A DNA stretch of 64,000 nucleotides from Tiliqua scincoides. Taxonomy: Eukaryota; Chordata; Lepidosauria; Squamata; Scincidae. Location: assembly GCF_035046505.1 (NCBI RefSeq), contig NC_089822.1:271827054-271891053 (forward strand). The letters run 5' to 3'. The position numbers were made by a program, and so were the translations under genes. Shown one piece after another: positions 33,936-46,300 of this stretch. Within the stretch, counting starts at the first letter, position 1. The number at the start of each line of letters is the position of its first letter. The notes under the pieces were generated by a model. The model worked only from the letters and a program-made list of their open reading frames with translations, was not told the origin of the DNA and ran no database searches.

Positions 33936-34223
33936 AAGAGTCCGTCCCTGGTCGCAAGATATGTCTGAGCTACAAATCCCATTTCTAGAGCTGATTTCAA
34001 AAGGCGCTGGAGCCCCCCCTGGCTCTGCGAGAGCGGCAGCGCGCTGCGGGTGCCCGCGATGAGGACGGAGCGGTGCCAGGCGACTCCGCACTGCGGCCGG
34101 CCCTGGGCGGAGCGGCGGCGCTGCGAAAGCGGCACCGCGGGGCTGGGCGGGGCGGGGCGGGGCGAGGGGGCGGGCAGCGCAGGGCGCCGCCGGAGCCGCC
34201 CAGAAGCGCCCTGCCCGCCGCGG

Positions 34224-35266
34224 ATGGAGCTGCTGCGGCGCGCGGCGCGGCGCCCGGGGGCGCGGGGCCGTCGGTGGGCGCTGGGGCTGGGGCTGGCGGC
34301 GCTGGGGCTGGCGGGCCTGCTGGGCAGCGGCGCGCACGAGGAGCTGCTGTCGCGCTGCCTGCTGCCGCTGCTGCTGCCGCCGCCCGAGCACGCGCCCGCC
34401 GCGCCGCCGCCGCCGCCGGGGGCCTTCGAGCTGGAGCCGGCGCCGTGCGCGGCGGCGGAGGCGGAGGCGCCGCTGCTGCTGGTGCTGGTGGCGAGCGCGC
34501 CGGGGCACGCGGCGCGGCGCGCGGCGGTGCGCGAGACGTGGGGCGGCGCGCAGGCGGGGGCGCGCACGGTGTTCGTGCTGGGGCTGCCGGCGGAGGGGCG
34601 CGCTGCAGGCGGCGCTGCGGGCGGAGGCGGCGCGGCACGGGGACCTGCTGCAGGGCCGCTTCCGAGACTCCTACGCCAACCTGACGCTGAAGACGCTGGC
34701 GCTGCTGGGCTGGGCGCGCAGCCGCTGCGCCGCCGCGCGCTTCCTGGCCAAGGCCGACGACGACGTCTTCCTCAACCTGCCGGGCCTGCTGGCCGCGCTG
34801 CCCGCCCCCGCGCCGCGCGCCTACCTGGGCCGCGTGCACTGGCGCGCGCGCCCCGACCGCGACCCGCGCAGCCGCCAGCACGTGCCCGCCGCGCTCTACG
34901 CGCCCGCCGCCTTCCCGCCCTACTGCAGCGGCACCGCCTACGTGCTCTCCGCCCCCGCCGCCGGGGCCGTGCTGGCCGTCGCGCGCCGCCTGCCGGGGCC
35001 GCCGCTGCCGCTGGAGGACGTCTTCGTGGGGCTCTGCGCGCGCCGCGCCGGCATCGCGCCGCGCCACCTGCCCGGCCTCGCCGGCGCCGCCCGCTGCCCG
35101 CCCGACCCCTGCTGCTTCCGCCGGGCGCTGCTCAGCGTGCACGGCGTCGCGCCCCGCACGAGACATGCGCCGCGTCTGGGCCGGCCCCGCGCCCGCCTGC
35201 GCGCCCCTCCCGGCCTGGCTGGGCCGCCTGCGCTGCAGGGCGCTCGCCTGGCTGGCCGGCCTCTGA
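34224..35266 (+). CDS. B3GALT4: Beta-1,3-galactosyltransferase 4
   Basis: A single-exon Golgi type II enzyme of glycosyltransferase family 31; the mammalian enzyme adds galactose to GM2/GD2 in ganglioside synthesis. The ATG at 34224 is followed by an arginine-rich tail and a signal anchor (ALGLGLAALGLAGLLG). Family motifs follow in order: RAAVRETW, DSYANLTLKT, AKADDDVF (the metal-binding DDD), YLGRVHW, FPPYCSGTAYVLS and LEDVFVGLC. The frame changes twice, near 34602 and near 35150, each by one base; joined, about 346 codons end at TGA 35264-35266, against 378 in human. No stops occur between, and the sequence is extremely GC-rich, so sequencing error is as likely as true decay. It lies convergent with WDR46, as in mammals. 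The whole stretch behaves as a CpG island. Confidence 0.87.
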
Positions 35267-35429
35267 GCGCCCGGGGAGGCGCAGCCCCGGACTCTGCTCT
35301 CGCCCGCGCGCGCCAGGGAGCCGCTCCCGCACCCTTCCCGGCAGAGGCTCCAGCAGCAGCCGCGGGACTCCTGCACGTTCCTCTCCGTGTATCGGGCTGG
35401 ATGCCGCCTGGCCTGCGCCGGCACCGGAG

Positions 35430-35878
35430 AAACGCATACTGCATACAAAATCATGCAGGGGATGGTCAGAGTGGATGGAGGGATGCTCTTTACACTCTCA
35501 CGTAACACCAGAACCAGGGGACAGCCACTGAACGTCAGGAACGATAAAAGAAAATATTTCTTTACTCAGCGTGTGGTCGGTCTGTGGAACTCCTTGCCAC
35601 AGGATGTGGTGACGGCGTCTGGCCTGGACACCTTTAAAAGGGGATTGGACAAGTTTCTGGAGGAAAAATCCATTACAGGGTACAAGCCATGATGTGTACG
35701 CGGAACCTCCTGATTCTAGAAATGGGCTATGTCAGAAGGCCAGATGCAGGGGAGGGCACCAGGATGAGGTCTCTTGTTATCTGGTGTGCTCCCTGGGGCA
35801 TTTGGTTGGCCGCTGCGAGACACAGGAAGCTGGACTAGATGGGCCTATGGCCTGATCCAGTGGGGCTGTTCTTATGTA
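35430..35878 (+). mobile_element. CR1 3' end, 5'-truncated
   Basis: Frame 35387-35692 reads the CR1 C-terminus and the tail ends at about 35876. It lies immediately behind B3GALT4, in the same direction. Confidence 0.8.
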
Positions 35879-35927
35879 AATGCGACAGGCTGCACTTTGG
35901 ACAGGCTGCTGGGTAGCTGTAACGACA

Positions 35928-36095
35928 CAATACTCCAGGTGTGTCCTCACCATCGACTTGTACAACAGCAATAAAATATCAGCCATTTTATTCTCCGTGC
36001 CTTTCCTCATGGTCCCAAGCATGGAACTGGCCTTCTTCACTGCTGCCCATCACCACCCCAAGACCTGTCTCCTGATCTGTCAGGCAGCTCTTTGC
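35928..36095 (-). mobile_element. CR1 fragment, antisense, old
   Basis: Complement of the CR1 ORF2 region around LYKSMVRTHLEYC; degenerate. Confidence 0.65.
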
Positions 36096-37351
36096 AAAAC
36101 ATTGGGGTCTGTGCCGCCAGTCACGGGCCAAGATGGCTTTCAGAGGGATTAGAGTGGTCGGTGGAGTAGGGGATCTGTCCCTGGTTGGGTTGTGTGGAAC
36201 CTCCACACACAGCAGTGTGCTTTTGGTTTCCAGATGCCGGAGAAAGCAGCTGCTTGCAGGACATTGGTTGCTGTGAGAACACAGATGCTTTGTTCTCCAA
36301 GACGAACAAGCAACGTGGCCCATCATGGGATCAGTGCAGCTGGCCAGGCAGTGCCTGGTTGAACAGGCAAGACGGGTAATGCAGCCACCTTCAGAGTAGG
36401 CTTTGGAGTGTATGTATACATGTGCCTCTTGGCCCAGAATGGCAGCATTTCAGCAGCCAGCTGGGGGGGGGAGACGACTCCTCCTGAGTTGTGCCCAGTG
36501 TGTTGACATGGCTTGTTGACTGTGACAGACTTTTCCTCCATCAGTCTGTCCAGACGGGTTAACAGCAGGCCCTGAGAACCCCAGAAGCAGCCCCGATGCT
36601 GCTGGGCTGCGGCAGCCCAGCACCCCCTGGTGGCCTGCGATGGGAAGCCCACAAGCAGGGCCCAAGAGCAGCAGCCAGTTCAAGGCACTGAGAGTAGACT
36701 ACCGCTAAACATGGAGCTTCCCATTCAGACATGCTGACCAGTCATTGCAGATTAATTCAAACGGAGATCTGACAACCCCCTTCAAGACTCTTCTCACTTT
36801 GCCCATCCCCACATTCCATCCATTGCGAGTGTGGACTAAGGCTCTGCCCTGCCTGTCCCAATTCTCCCACCCCTCAGCCATGGGTCTTCCCAGTCCAAAG
36901 AGGCAACAGTCAAGAAGACCTTCATAAGGCGCCACCCGCTATGGAACTCCCTCCATTCTTCAGTGTGCAACAAGGGGCTTGCAAGATGCTTCCCTCCCAG
37001 CTATGAACCAACACCGTCTCACAAAGCAGTGGAGAGGGGGACGTGAGACTGCAGTGCTCTGGGCTGCCCCATTCTGGGACCTGGTTGCCCCTCCCCCAGA
37101 GACAGACATACAACACACAGGGCAAGCGCTGGGAAATGGTCTCCTCCAAGACTCCCTGAAGGCCAGACAACCAAGTGGAAAAAACAAGCAGAACTTTTAA
37201 TGCAGCCACACAGAACCACCTCTGGGCACTGGGCTTCCCCTGTTGCCTCCTCCACACTGAGTTGCCGCCAGGAAATTCAGCCAGGGACAGACTCTTCTCC
37301 CGCACTGTTGGCCCCCACAGGGGGCAGCTCCGTCTCCTCCCAACTCAGCGG
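36096..37351. other. Spacer between B3GALT4 and WDR46, including WDR46 3'UTR
   Basis: No gene recognised. The part just below 37352 must hold the WDR46 3'UTR on the minus strand; no clear polyA signal was picked out. Confidence 0.4.
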
Positions 37352-40300
37352 CTACTTCTGGAACCGGTCCAGTGCTGAGCTCTGGCCTGAGGGGGCTGCC
37401 GTCTGCTGCCGGGCCGTAGCCTTCTCAGACAGGCTCTTCTGGATGGCAGCCTGGGGGGGGGGGTAGAAGAGAGGGGCAGTGTTAGCAGAAGGGGAGGCAG
37501 TCTTATTCTCGACCCCTTTCCAGTGACCCCGGTGGGGAAACAGAGTTCTTCAAGCTGTCTGCCATGACTCCCCCAATGCACATCTCCGGGGTTATCATCA
37601 ACAGCCCAGTTCCAGCCAAGGCAGGCCTGGAGCTGGGATGCCTCCAAGTGCGTCACATGCCGCTTAGTGACACTGGCCTTCCTGTGCCCCAGGCTGCCCC
37701 CCACCCAGTCCGGAGGGGTCCTGCTGCAGCTCTTCACACCCTGCTTCAGTATTCGCCACCCCGGCTAGTTTGGCTTCATCCGCGAACTGGGCCTCTTCAT
37801 CCTTTCCCTCAACTTCAGACCATTTGCAAACCAGTTCCAAAGGACTGATCCCAGCACAGACCCATGGGGGGCCCAATCCTTTTTTCCCTCCACTGTGGTA
37901 ATGCCCCCCCCATTCCCACCCTCAGTTCTTGAGCCAGTCACAAGATGCTTGTGGGCTCCCAGGAACACCTGAGTGGCTGCAGGGGGAAAGAGGTGGCTGC
38001 AGGTGGTCAGTAGATGCTCTGGCCTCATCCTGCACCCGTTCAACGTGCTTAATGTTACCAGAGTGCAGGAGGCACCTCTTGGGGTGTGGGGAACCTGGAC
38101 CTACCCGCTGCTCCTCTGCGGCCACCTTCTTCTTGCGCCTCAGCCGTCCGCCGGCCGAGTCCCGCCCCTTCAGCCGTCGGCGGGGGAGAACTTGTCCTTG
38201 GCCTGGGGGTCATAACCCTGCAGGTGGTGGGAAAGGCAGCTGGTGTGAGCAATGCGCAAGGCAATCCTTCACCTCCCTCCACAACACCCTCCGCTGTGAG
38301 GATCCCACCAGCTTCTCTGCCAACAGTGCCCCTCCCCCCTTTCCAGCCAATCCTCCGTTGCCCCCCCTGCCCCTCACCAGTCTCTCCACTCGCTCCTTGT
38401 GCTGCTGCTCCAGGCTGATGGTGTCAACCGCGCCCAGCTGCCCGGGATCCAGGGAGATCAGCTCTGACGGGATCTGCAGGAGACAGGAACACCTATGAAG
38501 ACAGGGCTCCACCCCGCCTTTCCCCACCACAGCCCCGAGGGGACTGCATATTCACTGCCATTTCTAGCATTAACGGTGCAGCACATTCCACAGCAGAATC
38601 CACTCCTCCAAAACGGCCACTCTGCAGGAGCTGCTCACCTTCAGTCTGCGCGGCCCCCTGCCTCGCAGCAGCTCCCGCCTGAGGCCTCCCTCCAGCGCAG
38701 CAACTTAACTGCCTTCCGACCAGATAGGACTGCACGGGGGCATTTGAGCTTCCCCCACTGCGGCCCCTTCCCAGAAGCACCACTCATGACAATGCCCTCC
38801 TCCAAGCCACTGTGGGAGCAAAGGCACTTTCTTGGGGTCCAGCGGGGAGCAGGAAAGATTCCAGCAGTTCTCCTGCCAGTCCCCTCCAGGTGCCCCAACA
38901 GTAGCCTCGCATCAAGAAGGAGCTTACTCCTTGGCCTGAAATCTGGGGGCTTCTCTCTGAGGCAACAGGAGGGATGAAGAGTTGGAGGCTGCATGAAGTT
39001 GTGCCCCAGAACATCTGCCTCAGGGGAATGCCACGGGTGGGGTCTCACTCTATTGGAACCGGGAAGGGAGGGCACTTGGAAAAGAGCTGCTAGCGAGGCA
39101 AGGGCACCTCCAAGAGCCAACCCTTGCACAGGCATGGTGGGGAGGAAACTGGGGCAGCACTACCTTCTCCAGCAAGGCCTTGACCTCCCACTCCTGCCGC
39201 TGCTTCCGGCTCCGGAAGGGGTTGTTCTCCAGGGCATCGAAATTGGGCTCCCCGGCTCCTGCGGTGCAAGGTGGACAGGCAGGATGAGCATGACCCAAGG
39301 ATCTCCCCACACCGTGGCAGTCCAGACTTGCCCTCTGCAGGGCATCAGAGCAGTTGCCCCTGGACTCTCCTCCCTAGGGGCTAGCCTCTTGGCCGGCCAG
39401 CCCCTGCCCCTCCATACCTGGTACAAGCAGGCTGGCAAAGCCCTCTTCGTGGCCAGCCCCCAGCACATCCTCGAAGGGGCAAAAACGCAGGCTGTGGGCA
39501 GGGCGGGGGAGCGCATGGCACAGGTAAGGCTTGGCAGATGGGCAGGTGGAAGTATCCTTGTACACCTGGGAGAGGAGGGGAGGGGAGGGGTCAGGGTGAG
39601 GAGGGCTGTGGCTGCCCAGGGCTTTGGAGGGGAAATGGAGCAGCGGGTTCTGGGACACTGGGGGAGCTATGCCCAAAACAGTCTAGCCAGGATTCACATA
39701 CACAAGGCCTGGTGACAACTCGAGGGCCCTGGAAGGCCATTCAGTTGGCACCGAACCCAACTCTTAATACCACTTGCTGCTGGCGTCTTTGGCACTCTGC
39801 CTGGCAGGGCACAGCCCACAAACTGTCCAGCTCCAGCAGACTGTTCTGCAGACCGCGAGGAGGGCAGCAGCCCTTCGCCCTTCGGAGGGCCCTCTTGACA
39901 CAGCACAAGGTCTTCCTAGAACGTGGCCACCTCGAATGCCGCTTCAGGATGCCATTTCAAGGGCCGGAGCAGTTGCCACACCCGCAGCAGAGAAGCCCCC
40001 TTGGCCCCCCGCCAGTGGCAGGGCCTGCCCTTGCAGCTGGCAGGTGAGTTTTCCCAGGTGTGCTCCTCACACGCAGACCCCCTCCTGCCTCTGCCACCAG
40101 CTCTGGTGCTGCCTTTCGGTGCTGCGCAGCGGAGGCCGGAGACACGACCCACCAGCACTGCCAGGCTTTATGCCCCAAACGGCAGGAGTCTCCCCACCGC
40201 CGTCCTGGCAATTCCAGCTGCTACCAGAGCCTCGAGCAAAGAACGCCATGGGTTTCACCTCAGGAATTCGGGGGATTTGGGGTGGGGCACAGCCGAGTCC

Positions 40301-43300
40301 CCTCCGACTGACTGAATCCGCTTCTTGTTTTCTCCACCTTCAATTGCAGGCAAAACATCCTGATGCTTGTCGGCTGTGTTTGAGAGGATCCTGAGTTGGG
40401 TCCGAGGAGAGCCCCCTACCTTATCTGTCACCCAGGGAGTCTACAGTGGCTGGCCAGCCCCCTCTACAGCCACTGCCCCCCCCCCCGGCTGCAGCTGTGG
40501 CAGGCCAGCCAGGAGTGTAGGCCAGAACACCTTCAAACTGGGAACCAGCTCTTTTTAGAATTATCTTTTTAGATCAGTCTTACAGAGGCCAGAAAATGAG
40601 TCCTGACCTGCTCCCCCCGCCCCAACCACCACTGCCCACTCTCTGAAAGCAAAACCCGTCCAGGTTCAAGAGGGCAGGGGAACGGCATCAAAGAAAGACA
40701 CCCAGTCCTGTTTGGCCTGTATCGGCTCACAGGTTTGTCATCATCACCACCAGCCTTCCACGAAGCCATCTCCTTCGCTGGGCTTGGGCAGGCTGGGTTC
40801 CCTTCACTGCTGAGTCTCCCTTCCTTGCACTGCACATTCAGATCAAGAAGCATCTGCTTTTGCTGCACACTGACCTCCACACTCCACCCCAGGAAACAGG
40901 CAGAGACTCAGAGCAAGCGGCTTTTGCCCCCGTTTCACCCGTTTTCCAACTCGGCTTCCTCCGGGAAGGGCGTCTTGCCTCCTGCTTCCAAGTCATTCAC
41001 CTTCATTTCACACAGCTAGCAAGACCCTCAGCATTTTACAAGGTAACTGGGGTGGGGGCTGTCGCGACAGTGAGGCCTCAGGTGCTGCTTGACACAACCC
41101 ACCAGGAGGGAGACATCCCCCTTGCTTCAATTGCCCTTTTCCCTCCACATAAACCAGTGCTGCCTGAACACCCCTTCCTTCCCCAAAACATATGGGCTGG
41201 AGGCCTCAAGCACCCTCCAGAAGCACGGACAGGCAAGGGGAAAGGAACTCTGAGCGCCCTGCTTACCCAGCGCCAAAGTGGCATATAGCCATTCATCGAT
41301 GAAGAGGCCCCAGTCCCCCTCCTCCAACCTGGACCCCTCATTCTCTCCATTCAGACCATCACTTCCACTGGATGGGGCTGGACTTTCCTGCTGGAGTGCC
41401 AGCCCTGGCTTGGCCAGGAGCGCACAACTCACTTCATGTCTCCAGCAAGCAAGGCAGTTGAGAGGAGGCACTCCACTTGTGGCCCAATCCCGTCCGCTGC
41501 AAGGCTGCTGCTCTGAACCCACTCTGCTTTCAGGTGTCCCCAGAGAGGGGCCTGGTCCTTTGCAACAGATGGGTCCTCCAAAAGGGTCATTGCAGGTTCA
41601 GATCCCCCCCCCCCACACTTCCTGGGTCTGTACCATTCATACATTCCCTGTCACATTCGGAGGTGCCACCTTGTGTGAAGGCTGCTCCATCCACACAGCC
41701 CCTGCAGGTCCGCCTCCAGACCAAACACGGGGGGGCAGCCCCTCAGCCACTCCAGAGTGCAACATTTTGTTCCAAGCCCCATTTAACTCAAGGGCATTTT
41801 CAAGTGAGCTTGTCCTGAGAGGAAGGGCTGTGACACAGCAGCGGACCTCCTTCTTTGCCAGAGAGAAACACCCTGCCTGAGACTCTGGAGGGTCTTAAAT
41901 GCTGTTGACACTCCCATCGGTGACTTGGAGAAAGGAGTGGACAACTCAGATGCCAGTGGGGGGAGTGCAAGGAGGGGAAGAAACAGAGTGAAATCGGACA
42001 AAAACCCACAATGGACAGGGAGTGAGACGCAGCCCAGAATGAGACAGCACGCAGGCTGAAAGGCTGTGCTCGGGAGGAAGCCACAGGAGGCCTGCCTGAG
42101 GTGGAAGGGCCCCCCCAGAAGTCCCTCAGCCTGGTGGCAGCAACACCCCACCCACATACCTGGACCACCTCCTGACAGGCAGCTCCCAGGAGTCCTCGCT
42201 GGCTGAAGGCCAGTTGCCCGGCCCCCGAGGGCAGCAGCAGGGAGTGGAGGCGCCGGTAGGACCGCAGGTCATAAATGTGGAGCTTCCGGTCCAGCCCAGA
42301 GGTGGCCATGTAGCTGCAAGAGGAGGGGGGCCTTGAGGCTCTGCTCAGCCCCTGCTGCCGCCCCGCCCCGCCCCGCCCCACAGGCTCCATCTCCCTCACT
42401 CACGTCCCGGAGCCATCCACGGCCACAGCTCTCACCGGCCCGCGGTGGCAGAGCATCCGGACGAGGGGCTCCTTGATGTTGGGGCTCCACAGCGTCACTG
42501 TGCCTGCAAGGGGGGAAGGGGTCAGCACAGGCAGCGAACGGGGACAAGGGGCCTGGGGGGGGCGGCCCTAGCCTAGAGTGCACTCACCGTTGCTGTGCCC
42601 CAGGTGGACGATGGCATTGGCTGGGTTCTGGGCCATGACGCCAAGGCGGCCCCCCTTGGTACAAATGGTGGCCACTTCCTTCCCCACAGAGATGTCCAAG
42701 TACTGCAGGAACCCTGTCTCGCTCTGCACAGACAAAGAACCAGCAAGGGGTCAGCGGGGGGGTGCGATTGGGCAGTGACAGCGACGCAGGAGATTGTGGT
42801 TCATTTGCAAAACCCAAACATGGAACACAGAGGGAAGAACATTGTTATGGTATCAGCAGAGACCCTCCCCCTTCACCCATTACCCCCAAGCACCAGAATC
42901 CGCAAGTGGGCATCCTCCCCGCCACCCCCCACTAGGGCCCACATAGCCTCAGGCCCTGCGGCCAAAAGGGGCCAGCCAGATGCGGCCAAGAGTTCCAGCC
43001 TGGTGCAAGGTCAGCAGAGCCCGACTGCTGGCTCAGACTGGGGGGGGGGGATGTAGTGTGCTAGAGCCAAGAGGACCCTTGGAGGACATTCAGTCCAAAC
43101 CATCCTGGTCCCAGAGATGGAGGAGGGGGAATGCATGATTACAGGTCAAGGCGGCAGTTTTAAGGCAAGCAAAGGGAAGCCTTTGCCCAGCACAGAAAGC
43201 TCTCTTGTCCTACGGAGCCCCTTGCCACTGGGTGACTTTTTCCTTGTCCATCACTGCTGATGAGCCAGGGAGCCCTGCAGTCTCCCAAGACTGGGGAGCC

Positions 43301-46300
43301 AGCAGGGCCTGACCTGGGGGGGGGGCCTCAGCCTGAAAAGAGAGATTCATCCCAGGTCAGCGGGCAGGACAGGCAGAATGGCCTCTCCGCATCTGGGGCA
43401 GATTCCTCTCTACAGACGAGATGCCAGAGAATTGCAGCAGGCCGTGCTGGTGGTGCCATCTGGGCCCCCTCGGATTCTGGCTGGCAGGTCACAGTGGCTG
43501 GAGAGCCGGACTGGAGGCGTGGCCCGGGGTGACCATCTCCCCAGTCCTCCCTCCCTCCCTCCCTCCCACTCACCGCTGTGGCCAGCAGGAAATGGTAGGG
43601 GAGGAACTCCATCCTCTGGATGCCGTAGAAGCGCTTCAGGCAGTTGAGCTCCACCCCCTGGTTGTCGTAGACGTACAGCCACCGGCGCTGGGCAACTGCA
43701 AACATTGTCTCCGTGTGCAGCCACCTGGGTGTAAATTGGGGGGGGGGGATATCAGACACAGAAAATGAAACGCGCACACACATCCCTTGGGGCTGGGAAC
43801 CGAGCCAGGACAAAGCGCCCAAGGCAGCCACATGGCAGTTAAGAGGGTGAGCTCTGAGCCAGCTGTCAGTAATGTCACTGCAGTGGGTGCCTGGGCTGGC
43901 GGTGAGCTGCCTTGTATACGGACTCCAAGCACAAAGGGGGAGCAAACAGCTGAGCAAGAGGCCTCCCCCAACTCAAGCAGTAGGGCAGGAAAAGGTGCCG
44001 CGGGGGCAGTCGGAGCGCTTAATGGGCCGCAGGACCTTCCGCCCCAGGAATGGCTGCAGCATTCGGGCTTCTGAGCTCAGAAAAGGGGCGTGATTGAGAC
44101 GTGCAAAAATACTCCTGGTGCAGAGAGAGAGAGAGAAGTTTCTCTCGCTCTCTCACAACACTAGTGTTTCAGAGGCCATCGAGTGAAACTGGCTGGCGGG
44201 AAATTGAGAGCAGACAAAAAGGAAGAGGAAATCACAGAGTGCTCAGATTCCCCCATGGAACTGACCGTCACAAGATGTGGTACTGTCATAGGACGCATGG
44301 TCAGGAAAAAAGAGGATGCAGGAGTAGAGGCACCCCCTTTAGCCTGAGGGTTCAGCAGCCTAGCTCCCAGCTCTTGCTTGGGGTGGGAAGCCCCCTCCTG
44401 GAGACTAAAGGGAAGGTGCCACCTCTCCGTCTGAGCCCCCCCATGCCCGTGGTGAAGGGATAACCACTCCGGCCGGTCTCCCTGGGTCCTCGCAGATCAC
44501 TCTTTGCAAACACCTTTGAATGTTGGGGGGGGGGGGGAACCTCGCAAGCACAACCCGTGTTCCTGTCACTCCTTCCTGCCTTGATGGGACAAACACTGAG
44601 CACTGGGGCTGGCGGGGAGGGGGGGGACAGACAAGAAACAGGTGCACAAGCTGCCCTCCATGCTTGCAAGGTGGATTTTCAGCAGAGACTTTCATTTATC
44701 CAGCGTTTTCCCCACAGATTTGGAACAGAAGAAAGAGGGAGGTGCCAGCCTTCCATCGGGTCACACTCAGCCCCTTAATCTGCCCACAAGTGGCAATGCC
44801 ATTCTTAAAACCCATCTTCACAAGAAATACTTGTGCAACATGCACACGTGGATCACGCACACACTCACGCAAGGTCAGTGATGGACTCCATGACATTGAT
44901 CTCGCACATCAAGGCCTTGGTCTGCCAGTCGAGAGCTGCCACGTGGCCCCGACGCCCCCCCAGGAGGAGGTGCCTGTGGAAAGAACGTTACAGGGAGCGG
45001 CTGAACAGGAGAGGACCCCTTTGCCCTGAATCTGCCCACGACAAGTGGGGCGGGGGGAGGCCTCTCATGAGCCCCCAGATTATTCAGCAGACAGCCTGGA
45101 CGGATGGGGAGAGCCAGAGTGTCACCTACTTGCCGTTGCGGGTGTAGCTGATCCTGTAGGGCCCAAACTGGCTCAGGTGGAGCTCGAAGTGCTGCCGAGA
45201 AAAGGAGAGACCAGGTCAGGGGCTGTGTTGCCCCGCCAGAGCCCCGCCCTCCTCAAATCCTGGCCCCAACCCCCACCTTTGCACTAGCAGCAAGGTCGAC
45301 AGCCGCAGCAATGTCCGCCTGGGTGATGGTGCAGGTGTCCTCGCCTTCCTCCCCTTCCAGGTACCTGAGGAGAGAGGAGGGTGTGTGGGTCGGATGAGCA
45401 GGAGCCAGACCCACTCCAGGTCTGCCCAACCCTGGGTGCTGGATCCCACCTTGTTCTACACACAGACACACGTTAGACCAGAGAGAAAACATCAAGACCG
45501 TAAAGACACAATCAGCACCAGTCACTTAACTCAATAAACCAGGGGACAGGAGAACACGGAAGACCCAACAGACTGAAAGTCACCCCCATCACTGAAATAC
45601 CTGTTAAGAGAGGCCAGGAAATACACACCAAAACCATCCCCACCACTCGCGCTCAAGGCCTGCTGACACCCAACACACGTAAGAGGTTGGGCAGGAAGCC
45701 CAAGAGGGCCCAGTCCTTGGTCACCTGCCTCCCTTGGCTGTTGGGGGGGGCGGGGCAGCTCAAAGCAGGAACTTCCCAGATGGCACCAGGAAAGGGCAGG
45801 TGGTCCCCCAGCTGGGAAGGCACGAGTGATATGGTAGCACCAATACTTTGAAATGAGAAAGGCTGGTGCAGGGCGGGGGGTTCAGAAACCTGGTCAGACC
45901 AAGCCAGCACAACCGACCTTTGTGTTTTGACCATCCAATGCTCCTAAAAACCTTGGAAGGCAGCCCCAAGTGCAACAGCCTGCAGTAGTCAAGCCTGGGT
46001 GTTGCTTGACAACTGCAGCCAGGAAAGAGGTGGGGCACTGCTGATGCAGCAGCCCAAGCTGGTGGAAATCTGCTCCATGCCACTGATGTCACATTGGCAA
46101 ACATTTGTTGATAATCAGCGTTTCCTGCACAAGGCCACAGCAGTAGCCCAGACAGCAAGCCAGATCTTGAAAGGGAAGGTGTGTGCATCCAGATCAGGCC
46201 AAGCCCTCACTCCGCCTCCAAAAGGGGGGGCCCCTTTGGGCTCAGGGCAGGATCTGGTGTCAGGCCAGGAGTCAGCACCACCTCGAGACCAAGTCCCTGC

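Noticed and set aside
34050-35531. 493-codon plus-strand frame and long minus frames over B3GALT4
   Set aside because: Long open frames are expected in such GC-rich DNA. Only the pieces matching glycosyltransferase motifs are real; the rest is shadow sequence.
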